Of a DNA stretch of 22,148 bases, positions 14,815 to 22,148 are shown in pieces. Each line of letters starts with the position of its first letter. Position 1 is the stretch's first letter. Position numbers and translations under genes: made by a program. The notes under the pieces are model-generated. The model was given only the letters and a program-made list of their open reading frames with translations, did not search any database and was not told where the DNA came from. The stretch is taken from contig CAZKFR010000055.1 in NCBI GenBank assembly GCA_964552015.1, forward strand, positions 1-22,148. Direction: 5' to 3'. This DNA is from Rhodocaloribacter sp964552015 (GTDB taxonomy: Bacteria > Bacteroidota > Rhodothermia > Rhodothermales > ISCAR-4553).

Positions 14815-16404
14815 ATGGCGCACACGATTCTGATCACCGATGCCCTCGACCCGGTTTGCGAGGCGATGCTGCGTGAGGCCGGCATGGAGGTGGACGTACA
14901 CATCAAGCAGCCGCCGGAGGTGCTGAAGGCCCACGCGGCCCGGGCCGACGGGTGGATCATCCGGAGCGGCACGCGGATCACGGCGGACCTGATCGAGGCG
15001 GCCGGCCGCCTGAAGGTCATCGGGCGGGCCGGCGTCGGCGTGGACAACATCGACCTGGAGGCGGCCACGCGGCGCGGCATCCTGGTCATCAATGCGCCCG
15101 ACGGCAACACCATCTCGACGGCCGAGCACACGGTGGCGATGTTGCTGGCACTGGCCCGCCGCATCCCGCAGGCCAACGCTTCGCTCCGCGCCGGGCGGTG
15201 GGACCGCAAGGCGTTCCAGGGGGCGGAACTCTACGAGAAGACGCTCGGGGTCGTGGGGGTCGGCAAGATCGGGCGGGCCGTGGCGGCGCGGATGCAGGGC
15301 TTCGGCATGACGGTGCTCGGCTACGATCCGGTGCTGGCGCCCGAGGTGGCCGAGCGCCTGGGCATCCAGCTCGTCACGCTCGACGAAATTTTTGAAAAGA
15401 GCGACTTCATCACGTTCCACACGCCGCTCAACGAGGCCACGCGCGGCCTGCTCGATGCGGACACGCTGGCGCGGTGCAAGCGGGGGGTCTATGTGGTCAA
15501 CTGCGCGCGGGGGGGCATCGTGGACGAGGCCGCCCTCCTGGACGCCCTCGAGCGCGGTCAGGTAGCCGGGGCGGCGCTCGACGTTTACTCGCAGGAGCCG
15601 CCTCCGGCCTCGCTGGCCGCGTTGCTGGCGCATCCGAACGTCGTCGCCACCCCCCACATTGCGGCTTCGACGGAGGAGGCCCAGCAGAAGGTGGCGCGCC
15701 AGGTGACCGAGCAGGTCATCCGGGCGCTGCGCGACGAGCCGGTGACGTCGGCCGTCAATGCCCTGGCGATCCGGATGGCGTCTCAGCGCGAGGTGCAGCC
15801 CTACGTGCGCCTGGCCGAGAAGCTCGGGCACGTGGTCGGGCAGCTGGCCGAGGGGCCCGTGCGGCGCCTGTCCGTCCGGTGTCAGGGGGACGTGCCGCAG
15901 CGCTACGTCGAGGTGCTCAAGGTGGCGGCGATCAAGGGGTTACTGCAGTGCTCGCAGAGCGGCCCCGTGAACCTGGTGAACGCGCCGGTGCTGGCCGAGG
16001 AACTGGGGCTGGTCGTGGAGGCCGGCGCGCAGTCGGCCCGGGGCAGTTTCACCAGCCTGGTCGAGGTGATCCTGGAGACGGAGCGGGGGGAGCGCCAGGT
16101 GGCCGGCACCCTCTTCGGCGGCGAGGACCCCCGGCTCGTGCGGGTGGACGACTACGACGTCGAAGTGCGGGCCGAGGGGTGGGTGCTGTTCTACTGTAAC
16201 GTGGACCGGCCCGGCATGCTAGCGGCTGTGGGTGGCTTGCTGGCCGACGCCGGCATCAACATCGGGGCTCTCTCCCTGGGACGGACCGGCAAGGGCGCCA
16301 CGGCGCTGACGGCTATCAGCGTCGATGAGGCCGTGCCGGCCCCGGTGCTGAAGCAGATCGGAGCCCTCGAAGGCGTGCAGGACGTCCACCTGATTTCCGT
16401 CTGA
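14815..16404 (+). CDS. serA: D-3-phosphoglycerate dehydrogenase, long ACT-containing form
   Basis: 529-residue enzyme oxidising 3-phosphoglycerate to 3-phosphohydroxypyruvate, the first step of serine synthesis. The substrate domain is at the ends of the first 310 residues. The NAD-binding Rossmann motif GVVGVGKIGRAVA lies around residues 145-157. Catalytic Arg232 (NCARGGIVDE), Glu261 (SQEPP) and His281 (TPHIAASTEEAQ) are all present. An intervening domain (about 315-450) is followed by an ACT domain (about 455-529; VDRPGMLAAVGGLLADAGINI), usually the serine-sensing part. The length matches the long bacterial/plant-type family. The start at ATG 14815 has a strong GGAGG six bases upstream. The transcript ends before two tandem hairpins. 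Confidence 0.97.
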   Translation: MAHTILITDALDPVCEAMLREAGMEVDVHIKQPPEVLKAHAARADGWIIRSGTRITADLIEAAGRLKVIGRAGVGVDNIDLEAATRRGILVINAPDGNTISTAEHTVAMLLALARRIPQANASLRAGRWDRKAFQGAELYEKTLGVVGVGKIGRAVAARMQGFGMTVLGYDPVLAPEVAERLGIQLVTLDEIFEKSDFITFHTPLNEATRGLLDADTLARCKRGVYVVNCARGGIVDEAALLDALERGQVAGAALDVYSQEPPPASLAALLAHPNVVATPHIAASTEEAQQKVARQVTEQVIRALRDEPVTSAVNALAIRMASQREVQPYVRLAEKLGHVVGQLAEGPVRRLSVRCQGDVPQRYVEVLKVAAIKGLLQCSQSGPVNLVNAPVLAEELGLVVEAGAQSARGSFTSLVEVILETERGERQVAGTLFGGEDPRLVRVDDYDVEVRAEGWVLFYCNVDRPGMLAAVGGLLADAGINIGALSLGRTGKGATALTAISVDEAVPAPVLKQIGALEGVQDVHLISV

Positions 16405-16409
16405 CGGGC

Positions 16410-16451
16410 ACGCCGTGGCCCCGGTAAAACGGCGTCCCCTTCCCGCAGGGG
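16410..16451 (+). terminator. Tandem hairpins after serA
   Basis: ACGCCGT (16410-16416) pairs with ACGGCGT (16429-16435), followed directly by CCCCT (16436-16440) pairing with AGGGG (16447-16451). The downstream sequence is only mildly T-rich. Probable serA terminator, placed just before the next promoter. Confidence 0.5.
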
Positions 16452-16464
16452 ATTTCGCATTCCC

Positions 16465-16493
16465 TTGACAAAGGTTGCTGACCCCAATATATT
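16465..16493 (+). promoter_or_regulatory. Near-consensus sigma70 promoter for the second receptor
   Basis: A perfect TTGACA (16465-16470), a 17-bp spacer and TATATT (16488-16493). Transcription should start near 16500, leaving a leader of about 340 nt before the receptor start at 16838. This is the clearest promoter in the window. Confidence 0.8.
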
Positions 16494-16499
16494 GACGCC

Positions 16500-16837
16500 C
16501 CGAAAGGAGAACCCCACGAACCCATCGGTGAAGCTCACATACCCGAACCTCGCTACAGCTATTCATTACTCCCCCACCACACATCGAAAACAGTTCGGCA
16601 CGATCTGTTTGTTTTCGCGGCCAGGAAGCCGGGAGCAACGGGTTCGCCGTGCTACAGGGGGGCTGTAGGGAGGTTGGTTGCTTTCAGGGGGGAACCCCGT
16701 TAAGCACCGTGGACCTGTGAGCGCTTTGCCGGAAGCCACACGCTATCCATAGCACGTACTCACTGAGCGGGTATATCCTCATCCATGGTGCTCCCGTTCG
16801 ACGCCACACATCCACAAGCATTTAGAGGAGGTAGCAT
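16500..16837 (+). other. Structured 5' leader of the TonB-receptor gene
   Basis: No convincing coding frame lies in this stretch, but it contains a row of hairpins. CGAAAACAG (16585-16593) pairs with CTG (16605-16607) and TTTTCG (16612-16617). AGCAACGG (from 16634) pairs imperfectly with CCGTGCT (to 16653). CTACAG (16652-16657) pairs with CTGTAG (16663-16668) over a five-G loop. GGTTGCTT (16676-16683) pairs with AAGCACC (16702-16708), with GGGG/CCCC inside. No U-run follows the last one, so the RNA probably continues into the receptor gene. No known riboswitch class was recognised. An AAAGGAG near 16502 has no start codon at a usable distance. Confidence 0.5.
16826..16832 (+). promoter_or_regulatory. 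Strong Shine-Dalgarno of the second receptor
   Basis: AGGAGGT lies five bases before ATG 16838. It is among the strongest ribosome-binding sites in the window and fixes the start. Confidence 0.85.
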
Positions 16838-19800
16838 ATGTTACGTAAATGGGGCACGCTTGCGCTGCTGCTGGTGCTCATTACGCCGATGCTAGCCCTG
16901 GCGCAGAACACCGGTAAGCTTGCCGGTCGGGTAACCGACGGTGAGACCGGTGAGCCGCTGCCGGGCGCGAGTATCGTGCTGGTGGGCACGCAGTTGGGTA
17001 CCATCACCGACGTCGACGGCAACTATGTCCTGCTCGGCGTGCCGGTCGGTACCTACGACGTGCAAGCCTCGTTCGTTGGTTATCAGACCGTCACGCAGAC
17101 GGGTGTGGAAATCAACGCGGGCTATACGCGCGAACTGAACTTCACGCTCAACCCCGGTGTGCAGCTCGACGAGATCGTCGTCGAGTACGAGCGTCCGCTC
17201 ATCCAGAAGGACGCCGTGGGGGCGCCGAAGATCGTCTCCGCCGAGGAGATCGTGAACCTGCCCGTACGTGGCGTCACGAGCGTGGCGGCCATCCAGGCCG
17301 GCGTCGTGAACAAGGAGGGCGACGGTGCCCTGCACGTGCGTGGCGGCCGTGACGAGGAGGTCGTCTACTACATCGACGGCGTCAAGGTCATCGGCTCGAT
17401 CTCCGTGCCGCAGTCGGCCATCCAGGAGCAGGAGATGATCATCGGTAACATCTCCGCCCGCTACGGGGATGCCATGAGTGGCGTCATCAGCATCACCACG
17501 AAGTCGGGCTCGCCGAAATTCTTCGGGTCGATCGAAGGGATCACGTCGGAGGCGCTGGACCCCTACGGGTACAACCTGGTCTCGGGCTCCTTCGGTGGTC
17601 CGATCGTGCCGAACAAGCTGCAGTTCTTCCTGGCCGGTGAGTACACCGACCAGCTCGACAGCAGCCCGCGCGCTTCGGGGGTGCTGAAGGTCAACGAGAA
17701 CGTGCTGGCCAACCTGCGCCAGAACCCGCAGGTGCTGGCGGCCTCGGACGCCGACGGCAACCGCGTCTGGGTCGAACTGCCGGGGTCGCTGGGCATCGGG
17801 GCCACGCTGCCCGTCGATGACAACGGCAACCTGGTCGTCAACGAAGACGGGACGATCACGGCTTCGGACGGCACGGTCATCCGCCTGCCCGAAGGTGCCG
17901 ATCCGGCGTCGCTCTCGCTCAGCCCGACCGAGGCGGCCGGCGTGGTGCCCGCGAGCGAGTTCTTCATCGACGACGAGTATCCGGGGAGCGAACTCCAGCG
18001 CCTCTCGCTCGACGGGAACCTGACCTTCAGCCCCAGCGAGTCCATCCGGATCCGTACGGGCGGTCGGTACATTCAGAGCGAGTCGCAGGGCATCAGCACC
18101 CTGAGCATGCCCTTCGCGCCGGAGAGCTTTACCCAGTTCGACCGGCAGGACGTGCAGTTCTACACCACCTGGACGCACTACCTCTCCAACAGCACGTTCT
18201 ACCAGCTGCAGGTGGACTTCAGCGACCGGAAAGGGTGGAACCATAGCCCGAATTTCGGTCGGGATATCGAGGATATCCTCTTCTACGGGGACATCGATCA
18301 TCCCTCGAACGAGTTGCTGACGCACTACAAAGCGCTCTCCTTTGTGGAGGAGATGCGCGTCGTGGGCACGGACACCGTGTTCGTCGACGTGCCGACCTAC
18401 ACGAACTTCTACAAGGACGGCATCCCCTCGTCGAAGTCGGCGGCCGGTCTGGTGCGTGTGCCGGGCGGGTTGCCGCCGGGCTACGCCAAGTTCCACAACC
18501 AGCAGTTCCGCGTCTCGGCCACGGCCACCACGCAGATCGGGCTGCACCAGCTCGAGTTCGGTGGCGAGTANNNNNNNNNNNNNNNNNNNNNNNNNNNNNN
18601 NNNNNNNNNNNNNNNNNNNNNNNNNNNNNNNNNNNNNNNNNNNNNNNNNNNNNNNNNNNNNNNNNNNNNNAAGCCCTGGCAGCCGATCTACTACGGCGGC
18701 TATATCCAGGACAAGATCGAGTTCCGCGATATCGTCCTGAACCTCGGGCTGCGCGTCGACGTGTTCGACAACAACACCCGGGTCTACCGCGACAAGTTCG
18801 CGCGCCTGCCCATCGTGCGGGCGGGGGACATCGGGAGCACGCCGGCCGGTATCGGTAGCGACTACGCCGTTTACTGCATCAGCGGCGACTGCTCCTCGCC
18901 GGACCGGATCGTCGGCTACCGCGACCTCAACGGCAACTTCTACGATGCCAACGGCCAGCAGACGCAGGCCGGTAACGTCGTGCTCGTAGGCCGTCCGCAG
19001 CAGTCGAGCAGCACCATCACCGAAGATGTCTTCAAGGACTACGAGCCGCAGGTCACCGTGATGCCGCGTATCGGTGTCAGCTTCCCGGTGACGGACCAGG
19101 CGCTGTTCTTCGCCCGCTACGGCATCGTGTCGCAGCGGCCGAGCGAGGCCAACTTCGAGTCGATGGCGCGCCTGCTCAACCGCCGCGTGCTGCGCGTGAA
19201 CAACCCGGACCTGAAGCCGCAGGAGACCATCGAGTACGAACTCGGTTTCCGGCAGCGCCTCGGGGCCCGCGCCGCGCTGACGATCTCCGGTTTCTACCGG
19301 CAGATCAAGAACCTGGCGCAGCTGCGCATCATCACGAACGCCTTCCCGAACGACTACACCACGTTCGAGAACGTGGACTTCGGTACCGTGAAGGGGATGG
19401 AGCTCGGCTTCGACCTGCGGCGCACGAACAACGTGTCGGTCAACGCCAACTACACGCTGTCGTTTGCCGCCGGTACGGGTTCGAACGCCACGACGACGAG
19501 CACGATCGTCTGGGTCAACGAGACGCAGCCGAACTTCATCAGCCCGCTCGACTTCGACCAGCGCCACCGCATCAACCTGTCGGTGGACTACCGCCTGGGT
19601 GAAGGCGAAGGGCCGACCGTCGGCGGCGTGAAGCTGCTGCAGAACTTCGGCGTCAACATGCTCTTCACGGCCGGCAGCGGCTTCCCCTACACCCGCGTGG
19701 CCGACACCTTCCCGGTGACCGTCTCGCGTGCGCCGCTGCCCGTCGGGGGGGTCAACGAAGCACGGATGCCGTGGACGAGCCGCGTCGACCTGCGCGTCGA

Positions 19801-20068
19801 CCGTCGCTTCCCGCTCGGCAACCGGGCTAACCTGTCGGCCTTCCTGTGGGTGCAGAACCTGCTCGATGCGAAGAACGTGATCAACGTGTGGCGCGCCACC
19901 GGCCTGCCGGACAACGACGGGTTCCTGGCGACCGACGAAGGACAGCAGTTCCTCGCCGCGCGCACATCGCCGGAGACGGCCGAGGTGCTCTACCGGCACC
20001 GGAACCGCGTTCCGAGCAACTTCGGCATCCCGCGCATGATCCGTCTCGGCTTCCGGCTGGACTTCTGA
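16838..20068 (+). CDS. TonB-dependent receptor with CarboxypepD_reg-like domain (contains assembly gap)
   Basis: Outer-membrane receptor, 1076 codons as assembled including 100 unresolved bases. A signal peptide covers residues 1-22 (to LALAQ). A CarboxypepD_reg-like domain (about 27-106) has GRVTDGETGEPLPGA and VDGNYVLLGVPVGTY. A TonB-box-like LDEIVVEYERP follows, then a plug with LHVRGGRDEEVVYYIDGVKV and RYGDAMSGVISITTKSG. The barrel ends with a strand RMIRLGFRLDF, the aromatic terminus expected for BAM insertion. Its N-terminal domain resembles that of the susC in this window, but it lacks the SusC plug signature, and no SusD follows. It is driven by the near-consensus promoter and long leader, and is followed by a hairpin and a secreted-protein gene. 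True length is unknown because of the gap at 18571-18670. The substrate is unknown. Confidence 0.92.
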   Translation: MLRKWGTLALLLVLITPMLALAQNTGKLAGRVTDGETGEPLPGASIVLVGTQLGTITDVDGNYVLLGVPVGTYDVQASFVGYQTVTQTGVEINAGYTRELNFTLNPGVQLDEIVVEYERPLIQKDAVGAPKIVSAEEIVNLPVRGVTSVAAIQAGVVNKEGDGALHVRGGRDEEVVYYIDGVKVIGSISVPQSAIQEQEMIIGNISARYGDAMSGVISITTKSGSPKFFGSIEGITSEALDPYGYNLVSGSFGGPIVPNKLQFFLAGEYTDQLDSSPRASGVLKVNENVLANLRQNPQVLAASDADGNRVWVELPGSLGIGATLPVDDNGNLVVNEDGTITASDGTVIRLPEGADPASLSLSPTEAAGVVPASEFFIDDEYPGSELQRLSLDGNLTFSPSESIRIRTGGRYIQSESQGISTLSMPFAPESFTQFDRQDVQFYTTWTHYLSNSTFYQLQVDFSDRKGWNHSPNFGRDIEDILFYGDIDHPSNELLTHYKALSFVEEMRVVGTDTVFVDVPTYTNFYKDGIPSSKSAAGLVRVPGGLPPGYAKFHNQQFRVSATATTQIGLHQLEFGGEXXXXXXXXXXXXXXXXXXXXXXXXXXXXXXXXXXKPWQPIYYGGYIQDKIEFRDIVLNLGLRVDVFDNNTRVYRDKFARLPIVRAGDIGSTPAGIGSDYAVYCISGDCSSPDRIVGYRDLNGNFYDANGQQTQAGNVVLVGRPQQSSSTITEDVFKDYEPQVTVMPRIGVSFPVTDQALFFARYGIVSQRPSEANFESMARLLNRRVLRVNNPDLKPQETIEYELGFRQRLGARAALTISGFYRQIKNLAQLRIITNAFPNDYTTFENVDFGTVKGMELGFDLRRTNNVSVNANYTLSFAAGTGSNATTTSTIVWVNETQPNFISPLDFDQRHRINLSVDYRLGEGEGPTVGGVKLLQNFGVNMLFTAGSGFPYTRVADTFPVTVSRAPLPVGGVNEARMPWTSRVDLRVDRRFPLGNRANLSAFLWVQNLLDAKNVINVWRATGLPDNDGFLATDEGQQFLAARTSPETAEVLYRHRNRVPSNFGIPRMIRLGFRLDF
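18571..18670. other. Assembly gap of 100 N inside the receptor gene
   Basis: Exactly 100 N, the conventional filler for a gap of unknown size. The reading frame is the same on both sides (codon boundary at 18671 gives KPWQPIYYGG), consistent with one gene, but the missing length could be larger. Confidence 0.99.
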
Positions 20069-20084
20069 CCCGGTAGCCCTGCAA

Positions 20085-20144
20085 CCCTTCCGGTGCGGGA
20101 CGACCCGCACGGGCTTCCCGCACGGGCTTCCCGCACCGGAAGGG
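20085..20144 (+). terminator. 16-bp perfect hairpin with internal 13-bp tandem repeats
   Basis: A 16-base arm at 20085-20100 (starting CCCTTCC) is perfectly complementary to 20129-20144. The loop side holds two copies of CCCGCACGGGCTT (20104-20116, 20117-20129) and the beginning of a third, each self-complementary through CCCG/CGGG. No T-run follows. It may terminate or attenuate transcription between the receptor and the next gene, or protect the upstream mRNA end. Confidence 0.6.
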
Positions 20145-20191
20145 GATCTTGCAGACAGGTTCCCCAATGACTTGCATGAGGAAAAAGCGTT

Positions 20192-22148
20192 ATGCGTCAC
20201 TATAGAAAATTTATTCCCCTGTTGCTGCTGGCCGTGCTGCTGGGGGCGCCGCTCCCGGGCATGGCCCAGGTCACGGGCGACTGTGATCAGTCGATCGGGG
20301 AGTCGACCCTCGACATCAACAACGTCCGCGCCCGTATCCTGAACAACGGTAACCTCTTCTGGCGGGGCGACCCGAACGTCTACGAGGTGCCCAAGAGCGG
20401 CGGCGTCAATGCCATCTTCGCCTCGGGTATCTGGGTCGGTGGCCTCATCGACGGCCAGCTCCACCTGGCCGGCTCCACCTACGGACCCTACGAGTTCTGG
20501 CCCGGCCCCCTCGATGACAACGGCAACCCGCCGGACGACTGTAACGCGTTCGACCGGATCTACAAGGTCAGCAAAGAGGACGTCGTGGCCTTCGAAGGCA
20601 GCGGCATCGCCTCGAACGACCTGCTCGAGTGGCCCACGGGGCTCGGCGCACCCACCTTCTACGAGGTCGATACGGACACCGGCCTGACGCGCGTCGACAT
20701 CGTGCTGCGGCCGGACGGTTCGCTCGACCACGTCGTCAAGCGTGACGATGGCACGGAAGAGGTGCTGCAGACCGAGGCGCTCTCGTTTGAGGAGCGGAAG
20801 GCGCGTCTGATCAACCTGGGGGCGGGTGAGCGCCCGGCCATCCTGGGTGACCAGATGCTCTGGTGGGTCATGAACGACCGCGGCAACGTCCACGGCCGGA
20901 CCAACGGCCTGCCCATCGGCCTGGAGGTGCATGGTACCGCCTTCGCCTTCAATACGGCCGGTGCCGTCGGTAACACCACCTTCTACAAGTACCGCTTCTT
21001 CTACAAAGGCAACGTGCCGCTGACGCAGACCTACATGGGTATCTTCGTCGACCCCGACCTGGGGAACTTCGACGATGACTACGTCGGCAGCGACACGACG
21101 CTCGGCCTCGGCTTCGTCTACAACGCCGACAACGACGACGAAGGCGGCTACGGCGCCAACCCGCCGGCCCTGGGCTACGACTTCTTCCAGGGGCCGCTCG
21201 TCAACGATGACGGCATCGACAACGACGAGGACGGCGAGGTCGACGAGGCCGACGAGCGCCTGCAGATGACCTCGTTCGTCTTCTACAACAACGGTGGCTG
21301 CTCGGACACGTGCGACCCCTCCACGGCCGAGGAGTACTACAACTACATGCGGGCCCTCTGGAAGGACGGCGTGCCGATCACCTTCGGTGGCGACGGTCGT
21401 AACTTCTCGCAGATCCCGACCAAGTTCATGTTCCCGGGTGACCCCGAGAGCGGTGCTTTCTGGTCGGAACTCAACTCCGACGGCGCCAACACGGCCATCG
21501 CGCCGGCCGACCGCCGTTTCGTGATGTCGACCGGTCCGTTCACGATCAAGCCGGGGGACGAACAGGAAATCGTCTTCGGGATCGTGTGGTCGCGCGGCTC
21601 CAACAACCTCAACTCGGTCACCAAGCTGAAGCAGGATGACGCGCTGGCGCAGGCCGTCTTCGACATCGACTTCGAGTTGCCGGCGCCGCCCGCGGCCCCG
21701 CGCGTGAAAGCCACGCCGCTCGACGGCCGGGTGATCCTCGAGTGGAGCTACCTGCCCACGGACAACAACTACCTGGAGAGCTACCGCGTCATCGACCCGC
21801 TGCTCTCGCCCGACGTCCAGGACCGGGACTACGTCTTCGAAGGGTACAACATCTTCCGCTTCGACAGCCCGCAGGACCAGGAGGGTGAGCTGATCGCCGT
21901 CTACGACGTGCCCAACGGCATCACGCGCGTGATCGAGGGCACCGGCCTGACGTTCCTCACCGCCGACGGGACCGACAGCGGCATCCAGCACCACCACATC
22001 ATCGACGGTCTGACCAACTACCAGACCTACTTCTTCGGCGTGCAGGCCTATGCCTACAATGCCGAGTCGGGTCAGAAGGTCTACGCCGGTCCGATCCGCC
22101 GCGTCGAGGTGGTGCCCACGCGCATCGAAGCCCGCAACGGTGGTACGG
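20192..22148 (+). CDS. Secreted surface protein, fibronectin-III-like region, 3' end cut off
   Basis: At least 652 codons without a stop before the window ends. ATG 20192 gives a signal peptide (MRHYRKF, hydrophobic stretch, cleavage after GMA near residue 25), and GAGGA lies nine bases upstream. Recognisable segments are GGVNAIFASGIWVGGLIDGQ near the start, YMGIFVDPDLGNFDDDYVGS, then NPPALGYDFFQGP, and an Asp-rich DNDEDGEVDEADE stretch at about 343-355 that looks like a calcium-binding loop. From about residue 497 there is a fibronectin-III-like region (PRVKATPLDGRVILEWSY). I recall similar proteins from Ignavibacteria and Rhodothermota, usually carrying a C-terminal type IX secretion sorting domain, which would lie beyond this window. 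It sits 123 bp after the receptor, on the same strand. Function unknown. Confidence 0.75.
   Translation, partial: MRHYRKFIPLLLLAVLLGAPLPGMAQVTGDCDQSIGESTLDINNVRARILNNGNLFWRGDPNVYEVPKSGGVNAIFASGIWVGGLIDGQLHLAGSTYGPYEFWPGPLDDNGNPPDDCNAFDRIYKVSKEDVVAFEGSGIASNDLLEWPTGLGAPTFYEVDTDTGLTRVDIVLRPDGSLDHVVKRDDGTEEVLQTEALSFEERKARLINLGAGERPAILGDQMLWWVMNDRGNVHGRTNGLPIGLEVHGTAFAFNTAGAVGNTTFYKYRFFYKGNVPLTQTYMGIFVDPDLGNFDDDYVGSDTTLGLGFVYNADNDDEGGYGANPPALGYDFFQGPLVNDDGIDNDEDGEVDEADERLQMTSFVFYNNGGCSDTCDPSTAEEYYNYMRALWKDGVPITFGGDGRNFSQIPTKFMFPGDPESGAFWSELNSDGANTAIAPADRRFVMSTGPFTIKPGDEQEIVFGIVWSRGSNNLNSVTKLKQDDALAQAVFDIDFELPAPPAAPRVKATPLDGRVILEWSYLPTDNNYLESYRVIDPLLSPDVQDRDYVFEGYNIFRFDSPQDQEGELIAVYDVPNGITRVIEGTGLTFLTADGTDSGIQHHHIIDGLTNYQTYFFGVQAYAYNAESGQKVYAGPIRRVEVVPTRIEARNGGT

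Noticed and set aside
16465..16668. Small open frame of 67 codons in the leader of the second receptor
   Set aside because: Its TTG start is the promoter -35 itself, and the sequence shows no domain; an internal GTG start also lacks a properly spaced binding site.
16892..21997. Very long open frame on the minus strand (about 1700 codons) opposite the receptor and surface protein
   Set aside because: It is the mirror of G/C-ending codons on the plus strand, crosses the 100-N gap, and has no domain-like sequence. The plus-strand genes have signal peptides, ribosome-binding sites and family motifs.

Overview
The window is GC-rich, with strongly G/C-ending codons, and looks like a chromosomal segment from a Rhodothermales/Rhodothermota-type member of the Bacteroidota-Chlorobiota group. 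The reasons are a SusC/SusD outer-membrane pair, a second large TonB-dependent receptor with an N-terminal CarboxypepD_reg-like domain, a GWxTD-family protein, and a surface protein of a kind familiar from type IX-secreting relatives. No species can be named from the sequence. One run of exactly 100 N (18571-18670) shows this is a scaffolded draft assembly.

Layout. Bases 1-514 are a long leader with a sigma70-like promoter, leading into susC (515-3523) and susD (3573-4793), closed by a good intrinsic terminator (4811-4853). A second plus-strand unit holds a secreted GWxTD-like protein (4953-7151) and a small MGMT/alkyltransferase-like protein (7178-7534). It converges on a minus-strand pair, add (adenosine deaminase, 9045-10112) followed by aroA (EPSP synthase, 7680-8963). 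Next comes a compact AbrB-type antitoxin/Doc toxin module (10303-10934), flanked by two identical 65-bp direct repeats. A housekeeping block follows on the plus strand: tatA, gatA, sucD, engB and serA (11215-16404). Beyond it is a consensus TTGACA-N17-TATATT promoter with a leader of about 340 nt containing several hairpins. It drives a TonB-dependent receptor (16838-20068, interrupted by the assembly gap), a 16-bp perfect hairpin, and a secreted surface protein that runs off the window end (20192 onward).

How the genes work together. The two ends encode envelope machinery: energised outer-membrane import through SusC/SusD, and a receptor paired with a large exported protein instead of a SusD. 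The middle is ordinary metabolism and information processing (shikimate pathway, purine salvage, serine synthesis, TCA cycle, tRNA-Gln amidation, ribosome assembly, Tat export). These genes sit together without an obvious shared pathway.

The most interesting points are the direct-repeat-bounded toxin-antitoxin cassette with its paired operator-like boxes, the structured leader and hairpin around the second receptor and its non-SusD partner, the cysteine-retaining alkyltransferase-like protein, and heptameric repeats in the spacers upstream of two genes. I did not find a clearly new defence or biosynthetic system. No tRNA, rRNA, CRISPR array or transposase gene was recognised.
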